64,000 nt of DNA from Telmatactis stephensoni (taxonomy: Eukaryota; Cnidaria; Anthozoa; Actiniaria; Isophelliidae), in the NCBI GenBank assembly GCA_029948255.1, contig JALIZF010001585.1, positions 310,001-374,000 of the forward strand, read 5' to 3'. Positions within the stretch are counted from its first letter, which is position 1; every line of letters starts with the position of its first letter. Of the stretch, positions 31,769 to 41,949 are shown piece by piece. The notes under the pieces are model-generated. The model searched no databases. It had not been told where the DNA came from and worked only from the letters and a program-made list of their open reading frames with translations. Both the position numbers and the translations under genes were made by a program.

Positions 31769-32944
31769 ATGAACGATGGTCCGATAGAAACAACTGTAAT
31801 CGCCATTGATGGTGATTCACATCAACCACCAATACGCCAACCTGGCTCCTCGGGCGGCCAACCTGACCAACTTGCCGAAACTCTAGGCCAACCTGGCTCA
31901 GCTCTGAGTGACACACTCACAGAAATGAATAGCTCAATGAGCGATAAGGCTGCCCTTCTAAGACAGCTAGTAGAGGCGGGCCGCTTTACGCGGGAAAGAG
32001 CTCCACGAAGGCCAGGGCCTGACCTCTCTGGATCTGAGGACGAGCTGCATGATGACCGACCTCCTAAACGAAGCAGGAGAGCCGATGACGAGCTCAGCGT
32101 GATTGCCTCAGACGAAGATATAAGAGATTTTCTTGAAGGCCCGCCCGAATCAACCTCAAATGCAGATTCAACCCCTATGGTCGCGGACCAACAAGAGGAC
32201 GAGTACCTTAAAAGCCTCGAGGCTGAGCTGGATGAAGCCGACCCCATTGGACCTAAAATCAACCAAAGTCTGGCTAACATAGCCAAGAAACGTTGGGGAA
32301 TTAGTCTTCCAGCAGAAAAGCTTAAGCCTTTTCTCACCAAACACGACCAGCCCGAAAACTGCACTGATCTCAGTGTTCCCAAGGTCAACCCTGAAATATG
32401 GGGGCAGTTAAACAATTCAAAGCACAAAGCTGACCTTCGCCTCAGGAATTTACAGCAAGCCTTACAGAAGGCGACATTTGCTCTGCTGAAGTCGTCAGAG
32501 CATTTGGTGGGAGATAAAAATGACTCAAGCAAAACCATGCTTGGTCAAAACATTGATACCATTGCCATTCTCGGTCACGCGGCAGATGACATCTCGACGC
32601 TACGCTGCAAAGGAATCAAACCAGTCCTTAAACCAGAGTACGCTACGCTCTGCAATCAGGACTCGGACACCCCCAAGTCTAAGCTCCTGTTTGGGGACGA
32701 TTTAGCGAAACAAGTCCGGGACGCCAAAGAAACTAACACCATTAGCAAGAAGATTGGCGCCAACTTCGCTAAACATGGCTCATCTTTTGATACCGGAGCT
32801 GGAATGTCAAGAGATTTTTATCGTCGCGACAAAGGCAGGCGAGACAAATATAAGGGCCACAACTATCATAGCTTTAACAAAGAGCGTTTTTTAGGCAAAG
32901 GCCAGAAAAAAAACTTTTCCCAACAAAAAACAGGGAAGAAATGA
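31769..32944 (+). CDS. DIRS Gag-like protein, open
   Basis: 391-residue open frame from ATG at 31769, about 260 bp inside the element. The N-terminus is Gln/Pro-rich with a basic patch (PPKRSRRADDE). The middle contains KKRWGISLPAEKLKPFL and PEIWGQLNNSKHKADLRLRN, blocks found in DIRS Gag proteins. The C-terminus is very basic (YRRDKGRRDKYKGHNYH ... KGQKKNFSQQ), suited to binding RNA. The stop overlaps the start of the next frame (ATGA at 32941-32944). No lesion was found, in contrast to the RT and recombinase. Confidence 0.8.
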   Translation: MNDGPIETTVIAIDGDSHQPPIRQPGSSGGQPDQLAETLGQPGSALSDTLTEMNSSMSDKAALLRQLVEAGRFTRERAPRRPGPDLSGSEDELHDDRPPKRSRRADDELSVIASDEDIRDFLEGPPESTSNADSTPMVADQQEDEYLKSLEAELDEADPIGPKINQSLANIAKKRWGISLPAEKLKPFLTKHDQPENCTDLSVPKVNPEIWGQLNNSKHKADLRLRNLQQALQKATFALLKSSEHLVGDKNDSSKTMLGQNIDTIAILGHAADDISTLRCKGIKPVLKPEYATLCNQDSDTPKSKLLFGDDLAKQVRDAKETNTISKKIGANFAKHGSSFDTGAGMSRDFYRRDKGRRDKYKGHNYHSFNKERFLGKGQKKNFSQQKTGKK

Positions 32945-34743
32945 TTCAAACTCTCCAGGCCATTAAAAAATCGGTAAGTGATTTTCCACCCATTGTGAAT
33001 AATATCATGACCTATCTTGCTGACAGATGCGCTCAGTTTAGGGCGGGTTGCATTCAACATGCCATCTCTGAATGGCGCAACATCACATCTGATACAGAGA
33101 TTCTAATTACTGTTAGTGGGGCCTCTATTGAGTTTGACTCCCCACCACATGTTGATTTTACAACACACTTCATTCTCTCCTACTGAAACTGATATTATTA
33201 ATGGGGAAATATCTAAGCTGCTGGGGAAAGGGATAATTGAAAAAACTACATCTTGTAAGGATGGAATATTGTCCAATATATTTACACGGCCAAAGAAAGA
33301 TGGCACTCACCGACTGATTCTAAACCTCCGGGATGTCAACAATTTGGTTACATACCGACATTTTAAGATGGATACTTTACATACTATCCTGAAACTTGTC
33401 GAGAGAAACTGCTACATGGCTTCCCTCGACCTGAAAGACGCATACTATTCAGTCGCTGCCAACCCTTGTTATCGCAAATATCTCTCTTTCCGGTGGCAAG
33501 GCCACATTTATCGGTTTACATGTTTGCCTAATGGCCTATCTTCATGTCCTAGAGTTTTTACGAAACTTTTGAAACCTCCTCTTGCCACGTTACACAAAGC
33601 AGGCCATATAGTAGCTAGCTACATAGATGACCTATTTATTCAGGGACAGACTTACGAGCGATGTATTCACAATGTCATTCACACGTTCACATTATTTGAC
33701 AGACTAGGTTTCATTGCACATCCCACAAAATAAGTTTTCATTCCTTCGCAGCAGTTAGTTCTGCTGGGGTTTGTTATCAACTCAGCCGATATGACTATCC
33801 GAATTACAAGTGAAAAAGTGATCGCGCTCAAGGTGGAATGCGAAGCTTTATTACAGTCGGTAAACCCTACAATCAGGGAACTCGCACGTGTCATAGGGAA
33901 GATTATATCGTCCCTCCCTGGAGTGATGTATGGACCCCTTTACTTCCGGTCCCTGGAACACGATAAAACTGTTGCCCTTAAAAAGAACTACGGGAACTTT
34001 GATAAACATTTGTTGTTGTCCACAAATGCTAGAAGTGAACTATCATGGTGGGTAAATAACGTTCCCAATTCATTTAACGTTATCTCCCACGGCTTACCAT
34101 CCTCAACACTTACAACTGATGCCTCATGCACAGGTTGGGGGGCTGTTTATGGTAGGTACAGTACGGGTGGTTTTTGGTCCGCTGAGGAACAAACCTATCA
34201 TATCAATTATCTCGAGCTTTTCGCAGTATTCCTAGGCTTAAAATGCTACTGCAATTACTTACGAAACACACCCATGTCAGAGTACGCATCGATAACACCA
34301 CAGCAATAGCAGTCATTAACCACATGGGGACTAGCCACTCCCAGCAATGTGACACATTGGTGAAAACTATTTGGGAATGGTGCATAACGCGTAAAATTTG
34401 GCTCAGTGCAGTGCATATCCCGGGTGTGGATAATACCATCGCAAATGCGGAATCTAGGAGTACGAATATCCATATGGAATGGATGCTTGACAGGGACACT
34501 CTGTTAGCGGCCCTAAGGAAAATTGATTTTTGCCCAGACATAGACCTATTTGCATCCCGAGTAAATGCGCAATTTTCAAGATACGTATCTTACCGACCAG
34601 ACCCTGGGCCCATAGCTATTGATGCCTTATCAATGAATATAGCTCAACTCAAATTTTATGCTTTTTCCTCCGTTTAGTGTGATAGGCATGCTCTTACAAC
34701 AAATCCAAGAGCAAAAAGCTACGGGGATTGTTGTACTTCCCAA
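32941..34743 (+). pseudogene. DIRS reverse transcriptase-RNase H, frameshifted
   Basis: The opening overlaps the Gag stop (ATGA). The frame shifts near 33165, then the RT proper: HRLILNLRDVNNLV, YMASLDLKDAYYSV (motif A Asp), RFTCLPNGLSSCPRVF, VASYIDDLFIQG (catalytic DD). An in-frame TAA stands at 33731-33733, followed by VLLGFVINS. RNase H has STLTTDASCTGWGAVY, NYLELFAV, then after a shift near 34270 VRVRIDNTTAIAVINHMG and HIPGVDNTIANAESR. A final slip near 34665 precedes a VLPNWPTQAWYP block that is normal for DIRS. At least three frame changes and one stop make it inactive. Confidence 0.87.
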
Positions 34744-35861
34744 TTGGCCGACCCAAGCATGGTACCCCAAAGCCATGCAGATGTGCTTGAGTCCGCCAAT
34801 CCGCCTAGCACCGAGCAAACAGCTATTGACCCTTCCTGGACGACCACAAGAAATCCACCCTCTACAGAAATCATTAACACTTCTTGTTTGCCACTTGTCA
34901 AGCAACAACTGACCTTTACTGGCTTATCTGATGACACTATTGACATTATCGTGGCATCTTGGCGGAAAACCATGTCCAAACAATACAATACTTACTTAAC
35001 ACGATGGCAGACTTATTGCCAAGAGAAAGAGATACAAATGGAGAGTGCCACAATACAAGACAGGCTAGGGTTTCTAACGTCACTCTACAAACAGGGTTTA
35101 GGTTTCAGCCCAATAAACACTTCCCGTTCTGCTCTGTAATCGGTGATGACCCTAGGAGTTAAAACAACATTCGGGGAACACCCCTTAGTTGTACGTTTCT
35201 TAAAGGGAATATTTGAGCTCAAACCTTCAATGCCACGTTACACAGTTGTGTGGGACGTTGGCACAGTTTTAGATTATTTTCTCTCTATGCCAACCTTGAC
35301 GGACTTGACATTAAAACAACTTACTCATAAGTTAGCAATGCTGCTAGCACTCATAACGGCACAACGATGCCAAACCCTTGCCAGTTTGGATATCGAATTT
35401 ATGCAAGTCATGCCTGATAGATTCACCCTTCAAGAAAAACTAAAGACGACACGACCCGGTAGTCACCTAACGCCCATCGAAATCGCTGCATATCCACGAG
35501 AACCACGTCTATGCCCAGTACTGCTCATTAACCATTATATTACAAGAACACAGTCCTTACGTCAGAGCTCCAAACTTTTCGTTAGCTACATCAAGCCTTA
35601 CAAGCAAGTTACCGCTTCAACAATTGGTAGATGGATTAAATCACGGAGGCCGGCATCGACGTTCAACGGTAATCAGCTCATAGCAGTAGAACTGCCTCGT
35701 CGTCCTACGGAATTTCGTCTGGCCTCACAGTACAGGATATCCTAAAGGCTGGAGGCTGGTCTCAAGCCGAAACTTTTGCTAGACACTATAATAAGCCTAT
35801 TAGTCCAAATTTTGGAAATCACATATTGAACCACTTTACCATGGTTACTTATAAAAATTAG
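34744..35861 (+). pseudogene. DIRS tyrosine recombinase, broken
   Basis: SAM-like N-terminal region (SWRKTMSKQYNTYLTRWQTYC, LGFLTSLYKQGLGFSPINTSRSAL) is followed by an in-frame TAA at 35137-35139. The catalytic part follows: LALITAQRCQTLASLD with the first Arg, KTTRPGS with the Lys, then a frame change near 35650. In that new frame there is a stop just before an SAHSSR block (His-x-x-Arg), then GGWS and a final FARHYN carrying the nucleophilic Tyr. The stop codon is at 35859-35861. All residues of the R-K-H-R-Y set can be located, but the chain is cut twice and shifted once. Confidence 0.85.
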
Positions 35862-36087
35862 GAGAAGAATGTAGAGATCAATTGTAATTAACACCGTTAT
35901 CAATCACACGATTATGTTAATCATATCTTAACTGTATACCGACTAGTACATGTAATAAACCATGATACCGATACACCGTTTTTTCCATTCTTCAACAGCA
36001 CTGACACAGACTATATCAGTCATCGTCAGGCTTTGGACCAGGAGTTTTGCCAGGCAAGCTCACACCCGCATTGCTGTAAAATTTCAT

Positions 36088-36387
36088 GTTACTCCGTAGT
36101 GACGTATGACTGATGACAGGATAGAATTGTAAAATTAAACAAGACTTACCTGTAAGTTGTAGTTTGATTTGGATTCTATCTTGTCATCAGTCAGGAACGA
36201 AGGAGTAACATGAGAAGCACGCGCGCTTGCTTATCTAGCCATATTTTAACGAACTAGCCAGCTCGCACTCGCATTAGGAACGAAGGAGTAGAGAGGGTAG
36301 CCCTAGCAATAACGGGAGGGCATGTTACTCCTTCGTTAGAATCCAAATCAAACTACAACTTACAGGTAAGTCTTGTTTAATTTTAGA
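36088..36387. repeat. DIRS terminal and internal complementary repeats
   Basis: 36088-36125 is the reverse complement of the left end (31511-31548). 36175-36243 repeats the left end directly (to about 31580). 36128-36180 is the reverse complement of 36333-36387, which forms the right tip. This is the arrangement that lets DIRS elements form a circle after reverse transcription. The repeat includes a CAGGTAAGT splice-donor-like motif in both orientations. Confidence 0.8.
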
Positions 36388-36390
36388 ATT

Positions 36391-37183
36391 AACTTCTGAA
36401 ATGCAATTCTTGGTGCTAATAATCTACATTCCAATTCATTGAGATCAAAAAAATCTGGTCTTTCTGGAAATACCATACCATTAGCTACAGCATAAGGTGG
36501 AACTCTGTTTTTAATTAAATGTTTATGACATGTTTACATACCCACTCTTGGTTGTCAACACTTTTTATATTGCAAAAATATTTGCGAATGTCAGCACTTA
36601 ACTGTCCAAGTTTATCAGCATGAAGAACACTGTGCTTATACCACAGTTGGTCACAACAAGTACAGATATACATTGGACCTTGACTCACAGTGTTATGAAA
36701 TTTGGAAATCAAGACTTCAACACTATCAATTTTTTTGTTATTTTTGAAATCCGCACTATTCTTTGCCTTCTCATCTGCAGATTCCTTAGATGCCCTGTAA
36801 CTTCTTTTGTATTCAGTATGTTTTGCCTTTTCTTCTAAAGATATCTTTGTTGCTCTACATTTTCTGACATATTCAGTTTGTTTTGCTTTTTTCAGGAGAT
36901 TGTTTAGTTGCTCTATATTGTCTCATATAGGCAGCTCTTTTTTTCTTTTTAATAAATTGTCATTTGAAGAATTACTGTTGCAAGATTTATGACCATTTTC
37001 ATCATTAACAGGAAGTTCTGTCATTATGACATCTGGATACTCTGGCATAATAGCACTCTGATTTGTTTTAATAGAATTTTCTGAAAAAGATTGATTTTTT
37101 GTTCTTTCAGTATCAATGTTGTTTGAATTTCCACTGTCTAAAGCTGAGCATGTTGAGATATAGTGCATCTCACCTATGTGTCC
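36391..37183 (-). pseudogene. Helentron segment: basic repeats and DUF6570 start
   Basis: Reading leftward from GHIGEMHYISTCS (about 37180, the end of the OTU domain with its catalytic-type His) there is an acidic linker (MPEYPDVIMTELPVNDENG). A Lys/Arg-rich region of repeated YMRQYRA...KAK-like units spans about 36940-36740. A cysteine block GPMYICTCCDQLWYKHSV lies at about 36640-36690, then VDNQEWVC. After a frameshift near 36535 comes NGMVFPERPDFFDLNELECRLLAPRIAFQKL up to the DIRS insertion. Repeats resembling xEYxRxYRAxK are typical just before DUF6570. Several shifts in the basic region. Confidence 0.75.
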
Positions 37184-37186
37184 TAT

Positions 37187-38925
37187 GACTTGTCGCAGCG
37201 AGGTGGGGTACAAAAGCGTCACAACCACCGATTTTAATAAACTTTGTTATTTCATAAAATCTGCTATATATTCGAAGTATATAGGCTAAGAATGATTATA
37301 ATTTTTGTTTAAAGTCATGTTGACCCCCCTTATTGCGCTTAGAGAGAACATTTCAGTTTTGGCCGCGAGTAGCCTGGGACTAGTTCAAGCAGGTTCAAGA
37401 AGATTCAACCCCAAAAACAATAGCAATTTGTTTTACTTCGACACTTTTTCTCATAAAATCCTACAACTAAGTTTTCTGCTATTCAATTTGAACAAGGCGC
37501 ACAAAATATCTGGTATTCATAAACTGGTATTCCCGACGCTTACGATCCCTTTCTTCTCTTTCTTTTAATGCTTTCCTTTTCTCTGCTATCCAGTTCTCTG
37601 CTGCTGTTTTCTTCTCTCAGACTTCTCAGACTTCTCTACATTAGCGCTTCTTTCCACTCGAGGCCGACTTGAACTTCGCTTTCTTTTAGCCATTTTTCTC
37701 TCATTTGTGTCCACGTTTATGCAAATTTTATCTCATGTCGACAACAAGATCACTACCATTCCAACGGCCTTATCAAGAACTCAAAAGGATTGATTACAAT
37801 ATCCACTGCAAAAAGTGATAATTAAAGGGATGCAGTATCATTGTTTATAGTACGTGTTTAATTCCATAACGCTGAAATTGTGTTTTCTATGTAAAACGTA
37901 AATGAAAGAGGCACCAAAATAATCAAAAGGCATGTGTCGACATTTCTAACTCGTTATATTAGATCTCATATAGTAGAAATACTATTTGCCCGATTATTGA
38001 ATTATATTTGTAATATAATGTGTAATACTTATTTTATTGCAGCCGCCATATTGAAATCCAGATATGTTCTTTATTTGAGCATACTTTTAAAAACTTTGTC
38101 CTGTTTGTTTTGATAATTACTTAAAATTATAAGGTGTTAACAAAGTCACCACTTAAATGTAATACCGTAATTATTGAGCTTTGGTTTGCCCGTAAGAAAT
38201 AATTCTGCATCAGATAGATGCAAAACATATAAAACTTTTACAATATGTATTTATTTTGAAGATCAACTGTAAGGTAAGGCTGCATTAGGAACGAATTGTT
38301 TGTAAATAGCAAATTAATTATGAATTTTAGACGTGTTTACACTAGACCTCGAGATTTTTTAATCTCATCAAACTTGGTACAAAAAACGCGCGATTGACTC
38401 CATTTAACATTAATTACGAAGGGCTGGGTATGCAATTTCATTTCTGTATGAACTTTACACCATTGTTCTTGTTCAAACAAAAATAATTGTAAGAAATAGT
38501 AGAAGAGCAAATAATTATTAACAAGACGGGACAAGTCAGCGGGTTCACGCAAAATCAGATTAAATCGCACCAGCGTTATTAGATTGGCAACATTAACTAA
38601 TTTTCGAGTTACTGTATGTCTAAGGCATATTCCCACCAGAAAAAGTTTTTTAGTTGTGACGTTTTTAATAGCGAATGGGATCAAAAATGAAGTTATGTAT
38701 TAAAGTGTGACGCGGGACACGCAATTTATGTATGTTTTTGTGAACAACATCCAAACGCATAAGCTCTCAATCAAATAAATAGACAATTGAAACTTTTTAC
38801 ATCGAAATTTGTTTATCATTTAGCACTATTGTGGTTATTATACAGTAATTCTCTGCGCGACAACGCTATAAAACCAAAAATTATAACAGAGTACCCTTTT
38901 GTACCCCACCTCGCTGCGACAAGTC
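37187..38925. mobile_element. 1.7-kb TIR element with 3-bp TSD
   Basis: Perfect 30-bp terminal inverted repeats starting GACTTGTCGCAGCGAGG and running through GGGGTACAAAAG (37187-37216 and complement at 38896-38925), flanked by TAT on both sides (37184-37186, 38926-38928). Removal joins IYI to GHIGEMHY in the Helentron OTU domain. No transposase is encoded. A short minus-strand frame at about 37560-37695 (MAKRKRSSSRP..., Lys/Arg/Ser-rich) may be the remnant of a Myb-like or other accessory gene. The 3-bp duplication fits PIF/Harbinger or CMC-type transposition. Confidence 0.88.
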
Positions 38926-39660
38926 TATATATATTGATTTAGCACTATGCACTGCATTTTTTGCTTTAACCAAGGTCATTTCAGAATAGTTTTCATTTGA
39001 TTCGATTATATGAATCTTTAAATTTATTGCGTCAGCTACAGCTTGTATTATAACATGATCAGCCCATGTTCCTTGCATAGACATGTTGTTTAAATAATGT
39101 AACCAAGATGTTTCTAAATTGAACTCAATAAATCTTTCAGGATTTTCTCTCAAATACCGAATTCCAGCAGCTCTGATATTCAGATGAAGACTAGGATCAC
39201 CATACAATTGATGTGAAACTGATCTAAAAAAACAATCACCTCCACCACCAACATCTAGAGGTTTTAGTCTGTACCTAAGTAGTCTGTACCTGATCACAAA
39301 ATTTGGATCGTTAAAGGGTATTATTTCATCTCCAGATGATGTATTGATAATTCTTGGACCTGGGTTTAATTCAACATCCCCAGACAGTAAAATATTTTGT
39401 TTTGAGACATCGTGTATTTTAGTTGATAACTTTGTTTTGTTAAAATATTTTCTTCTCTTATTGGTTACTGAGCGTGAATTTAAGTGAATATCACTACAAT
39501 TCCAATTCTTTGTACGCTTATATGTTGTACAATGATTAATATTGGTGCAACGGTCACTGCATGTACAAAAATTGTCGAATTTTGGTTTTAAAAGGTAATT
39601 GCTGAAGAAGCAGTCTTTTCTACGTATATAGTTGACATAGTATAGCTTGTATTTATTCAC
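38926..39660 (-). pseudogene. Helentron OTU-type cysteine protease domain with upstream 2A motif
   Basis: Reading leftward: a cysteine-rich opening (CTCSDRCTNINHC, near 39570-39530), a 2A-like motif at 39378-39355, then the OTU domain. The domain has LDVGGGGDCFFRSVSHQLYG with the catalytic Asp-x-x-Cys region (GDC) near 39218-39250, the helix IRAAGIRYLRENPERF, and WADHVIIQAVADAINLKIHI. It breaks after KSIYI at the TIR insertion; the partner His lies in GHIGEMHYIS beyond it near 37160-37180. OTU proteases usually cleave ubiquitin or polyproteins; several animal Helentrons carry one. The frame is open from 39660 to the insertion. Confidence 0.85.
39355..39378 (-). other. 2A-like ribosome-skipping motif
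   Basis: Codons for D-V-E-L-N-P-G-P, preceded by NILLSG. This is an exact match to the D(V/I)ExNPG|P consensus of 2A peptides, with the hydrophobic run upstream that active ones have. It stands between the cysteine-rich segment and the OTU domain and would release the downstream OTU-Rep-helicase chain starting at proline. Activity is not shown by sequence alone. Confidence 0.75.
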
Positions 39661-39673
39661 TAAAACATATAAC

Positions 39674-40249
39674 CTAGACGATACAGGAGTTGATTTGTAT
39701 AAATTTTTGTATAATTTTTCCTAAACAAATTCTAGACGGTTCCCCGTCTCTACGACGTACACAAACATGTCGGCCTATTTTAGGTCTATTAACACTTCTA
39801 ACAGTAGATCTATAAATGTCATTGAATAGTGCATCTTTGTATGAAGAGTCATTATTAAGATATAGTTCGCTACTACTATAAGTAGTTTTGTCGAGGTTTT
39901 CAATGTTTACCACAGCTTTCATGGTTTCTTGGTCAATGAAAGGCTCACGTGCAGCCTTTAATGTAATTCCCCGAGGGGCTTTCATAATCCCATACAAAAC
40001 GGGCTCAATTATCCTCCGAAGAGGCTCAGTAATCCTCCGAAGAGGCTCAATAATCCTCCGAAGAGGCTCAGTTATCCTCAAAAGAGGCTTATGTTTTCCC
40101 ATTTCGGGATTTTGTTTCAGCAAAGCTGGTTCACTGCTTACTGGCGAGTGCTGTTTTGGATGTGGCGTCGTCAGTTCAGCTTGGACTCGCTTACAATTTC
40201 GTCGAACACATCGGCCTAAAACTCGAACAACACTGAAAAAAACTTTCAT
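39674..40249 (-). pseudogene. Helentron N-terminal region
   Basis: 191 open codons from ATG at 40249, ending at a stop at 39674 in a different frame from the OTU piece (39660 onward), so a frameshift near 39700 probably separates them. The sequence is basic (RCVRRNCKRVQAELTT) with an octad repeat RITEPLRR/RIIEPLRR, then FIDQETMKAVVNIENLDKTTYSS and a basic C-terminal part (VCVRRRDGEPSRICLG). I do not recognise a domain. Being upstream of the 2A motif, it would be made as a separate protein if the frame were intact. Confidence 0.55.
40010..40095 (-). repeat. 24-bp tandem repeat in the Helentron N-terminus
   Basis: Units of AATCCTCCGAAGAGGCTCAG on the plus strand with 24-bp spacing, three to four copies. 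They encode the RITEPLRR octad. Confidence 0.85.
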
Positions 40250-40557
40250 TTGACCATTTAGATGTAGTAAATGAAAGCTGTGATAAATAATAATAGTAAA
40301 AGTGGTAGACTATCTTCACTTACCTCAACTTGAAAGCCAAAGTAAACACGATTCCACACACAACTGAGCCATGAGGTAGCGATCGGGTGTCATTCGTGAG
40401 AAGTACGGAAGCTGATGAGCTGAATCGTTTTCTGAATTTGTTCCGAAATAATGTTGTCGGTTGTAATTCGTTTGTCAATCGGCTTTATGGTGATTGGTCC
40501 ATTTTGCGTTGTTGGACTTCCTGTGGTGTTACTTACGGACATGAACTCAATGACATA

Positions 40558-40589
40558 GTGGCTTAGCCTCGAAACGAGGCTATAGCCAC
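40558..40589. other. Hairpin at the presumed 5' end of the Helentron
   Basis: GTGGCTTAGCCTCG and CGAGGCTATAGCCAC form a 14-bp stem with a 3-base loop. It lies about 300 bp upstream of the N-terminal frame, with a minus-strand splice donor (GAG/GTAAGTG) near 40322 between. Helentrons carry short palindromes near their termini, so this may mark the 5' end. Confidence 0.4.
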
Positions 40590-41400
40590 AAAAAAATTAT
40601 ATATCATATATATACTAAAATAGAAAGTTGAAGTCCTCATCAGCTATGAAAGTGCTCAATAGATTAAAGCCGTACATATTAAATAGATTTTTGGAGTTGG
40701 GATACTTATAATTAGGTACTATTAGTTACCACAGGCGGCAATGCAATGATTTTCGTTGCATTACAAACAATATTTACCCCCAACTTGTTCAACACAGTCA
40801 ACAAAGTAGTGTGCTACTACTGCTGGATCATTGTTGGTAGAGGCAACTTCAAGCCACATGATTCGCCTAGAATACCTGCAAAATTCAATGCAAAATCTTT
40901 AAACCATTTTGAAATTTATAAACACAAAATTACATACATTATAAGGTCAATCAACACCAAATCAATGTCTTCCTTGACAATCCAAAAATCAATGTTCCTT
41001 GCCAATCCAAGCCATAATTGCATTTCAACAAACAAAGTACTAACAGTCATAACAGCAGTCTATTATTGCGGGCTATTAATATTATATTACCACACCACAA
41101 TCAGTGGCGTACAACGTACATGTTCCCAATAAGACTAATCAGTGTTTATCTATAATTAAGCTGCAAGACATTCATACCCATCAATTGCCCCATGAATACA
41201 AAAACCAAAAGGTTTAAGCTTGTCATATCCATCTATATGCCATCTATAATTTGGTCCCTGAAAAATGAGGAAATAAATGAAATTTGATTAGACTAAAAAT
41301 TTATGGCATAAGGGAAAGCTAGGGATGGAGACCATTTTATTTGTAATTATGCTTTGTAATTGTGATTGCCATTGAGCTGCCTATATAGCTATTTCAATTA
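40590..41400. other. Non-coding stretch, nothing recognised
   Basis: AT-rich sequence with no convincing gene, tandem repeat or long inverted repeat. Short open frames here have no recognisable content. Confidence 0.5.
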
Positions 41401-41621
41401 ACGTTGTCGCTGAAAAAAGCCTAAAGGCTAAAGCCTTTCAACTATTTTTTGTTTACTAACAAACTCCGCTGTAGGCTATCTAAAAATAAGGAAATATGTC
41501 CAAGTTCAGTAGAATTTGCAAAGCATACAGTAAGTCTTCTATTGTAATAGTCACGGTAGAAAATGCTATGATTCAGCTCCTCAGCTTTTACAGGCTTTAG
41601 GCTTTTTTACAGCGACAACGT
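41401..41621. mobile_element. 221-bp MITE with TA target duplication
   Basis: Terminal inverted repeats ACGTTGTCGCTG then AAAAAAGCCTAAAG-like (one base difference), flanked by TA at 41399-41400 and 41622-41623. Non-coding. Confidence 0.8.
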
Positions 41622-41656
41622 TACATTAGTAATTATGCTAGCTATATACCATAAGT

Positions 41657-41949
41657 TCAAAGATGAGATGGAATATACAGATCTAGTATGCTCATCTGTA
41701 TACTGCATAGTTGTGTGCTTTTTCACAAATATTTTGTTTATTGGTTATCAAATATACATTCTGTTACAGCAACCTTAATTTTAGCATGCAGGTTCTACTC
41801 ATTGATTATAGTATTTCAATTTCATTTCATTGATAATTGTCCTGCCAGCTGTATATTTGATAACCAATGAATAAAATATCTGTGAAAAAGCACACAACTA
41901 TGCAGTACACATGAGCATACTAGATCTGTGTATTCCATCTCATCTTTGA
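41657..41949. repeat. Foldback element with ~100-bp arms
   Basis: Arms 41657-41757 and 41850-41949 are inverted repeats with a few mismatches (outer tips TCAAAGATGAGATGGAATA and complement), around a ~90-bp loop. No coding content. Target duplication not clear. Confidence 0.8.

Larger units (their letters stand above)
31511..36387 (+). mobile_element. DIRS-type tyrosine-recombinase retrotransposon
   Basis: Gag, RT-RNase H and a tyrosine recombinase in the order expected for DIRS, without LTRs or integrase. Its right end has the complex inverted and complementary repeats of the family (36088-36387). It sits between FQKL and MQAPRG of the Helentron. The only duplicated bases at the junctions are the trinucleotide ATT (31508-31510 and 36388-36390), as expected for recombinase-mediated entry. 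The left end lacks about 50 bp of outer repeat present on the right. Confidence 0.88.
6040..40590 (-). mobile_element. Helentron (Helitron2-type rolling-circle transposon), split by nested insertions
   Basis: Coding pieces on the - strand line up into one element. In reading order: 40249-38926 (N-terminal region, 2A motif, OTU), 37183-36391, 31507-30902 (basic repeats and DUF6570), 13372-13348, 12640-10563 (Rep), 8277-6986 (helicase) and 6985-6060 (endonuclease). At each gap the protein continues with little or no loss. Examples are FQKL then MQAPRG across the DIRS, EYKDR across the gypsy, and IYI then GHIGEMHY across the 1.7-kb TIR element. Domain content (OTU, DUF6570, HUH Rep, PIF1, AP endonuclease) is that of animal Helentrons. 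Many frameshifts and stops make it non-autonomous. The outer ends are approximate. Confidence 0.8.

Noticed and set aside
38337..38684. 115-codon minus-strand frame in the 1.7-kb TIR element
   Set aside because: No recognisable domain and no homologue known to me; it is consistent with a chance frame.
41688..41870. Short plus-strand frame with hydrophobic residues
   Set aside because: It lies across the arm and loop of a foldback element; an antisense twin exists in the other arm.
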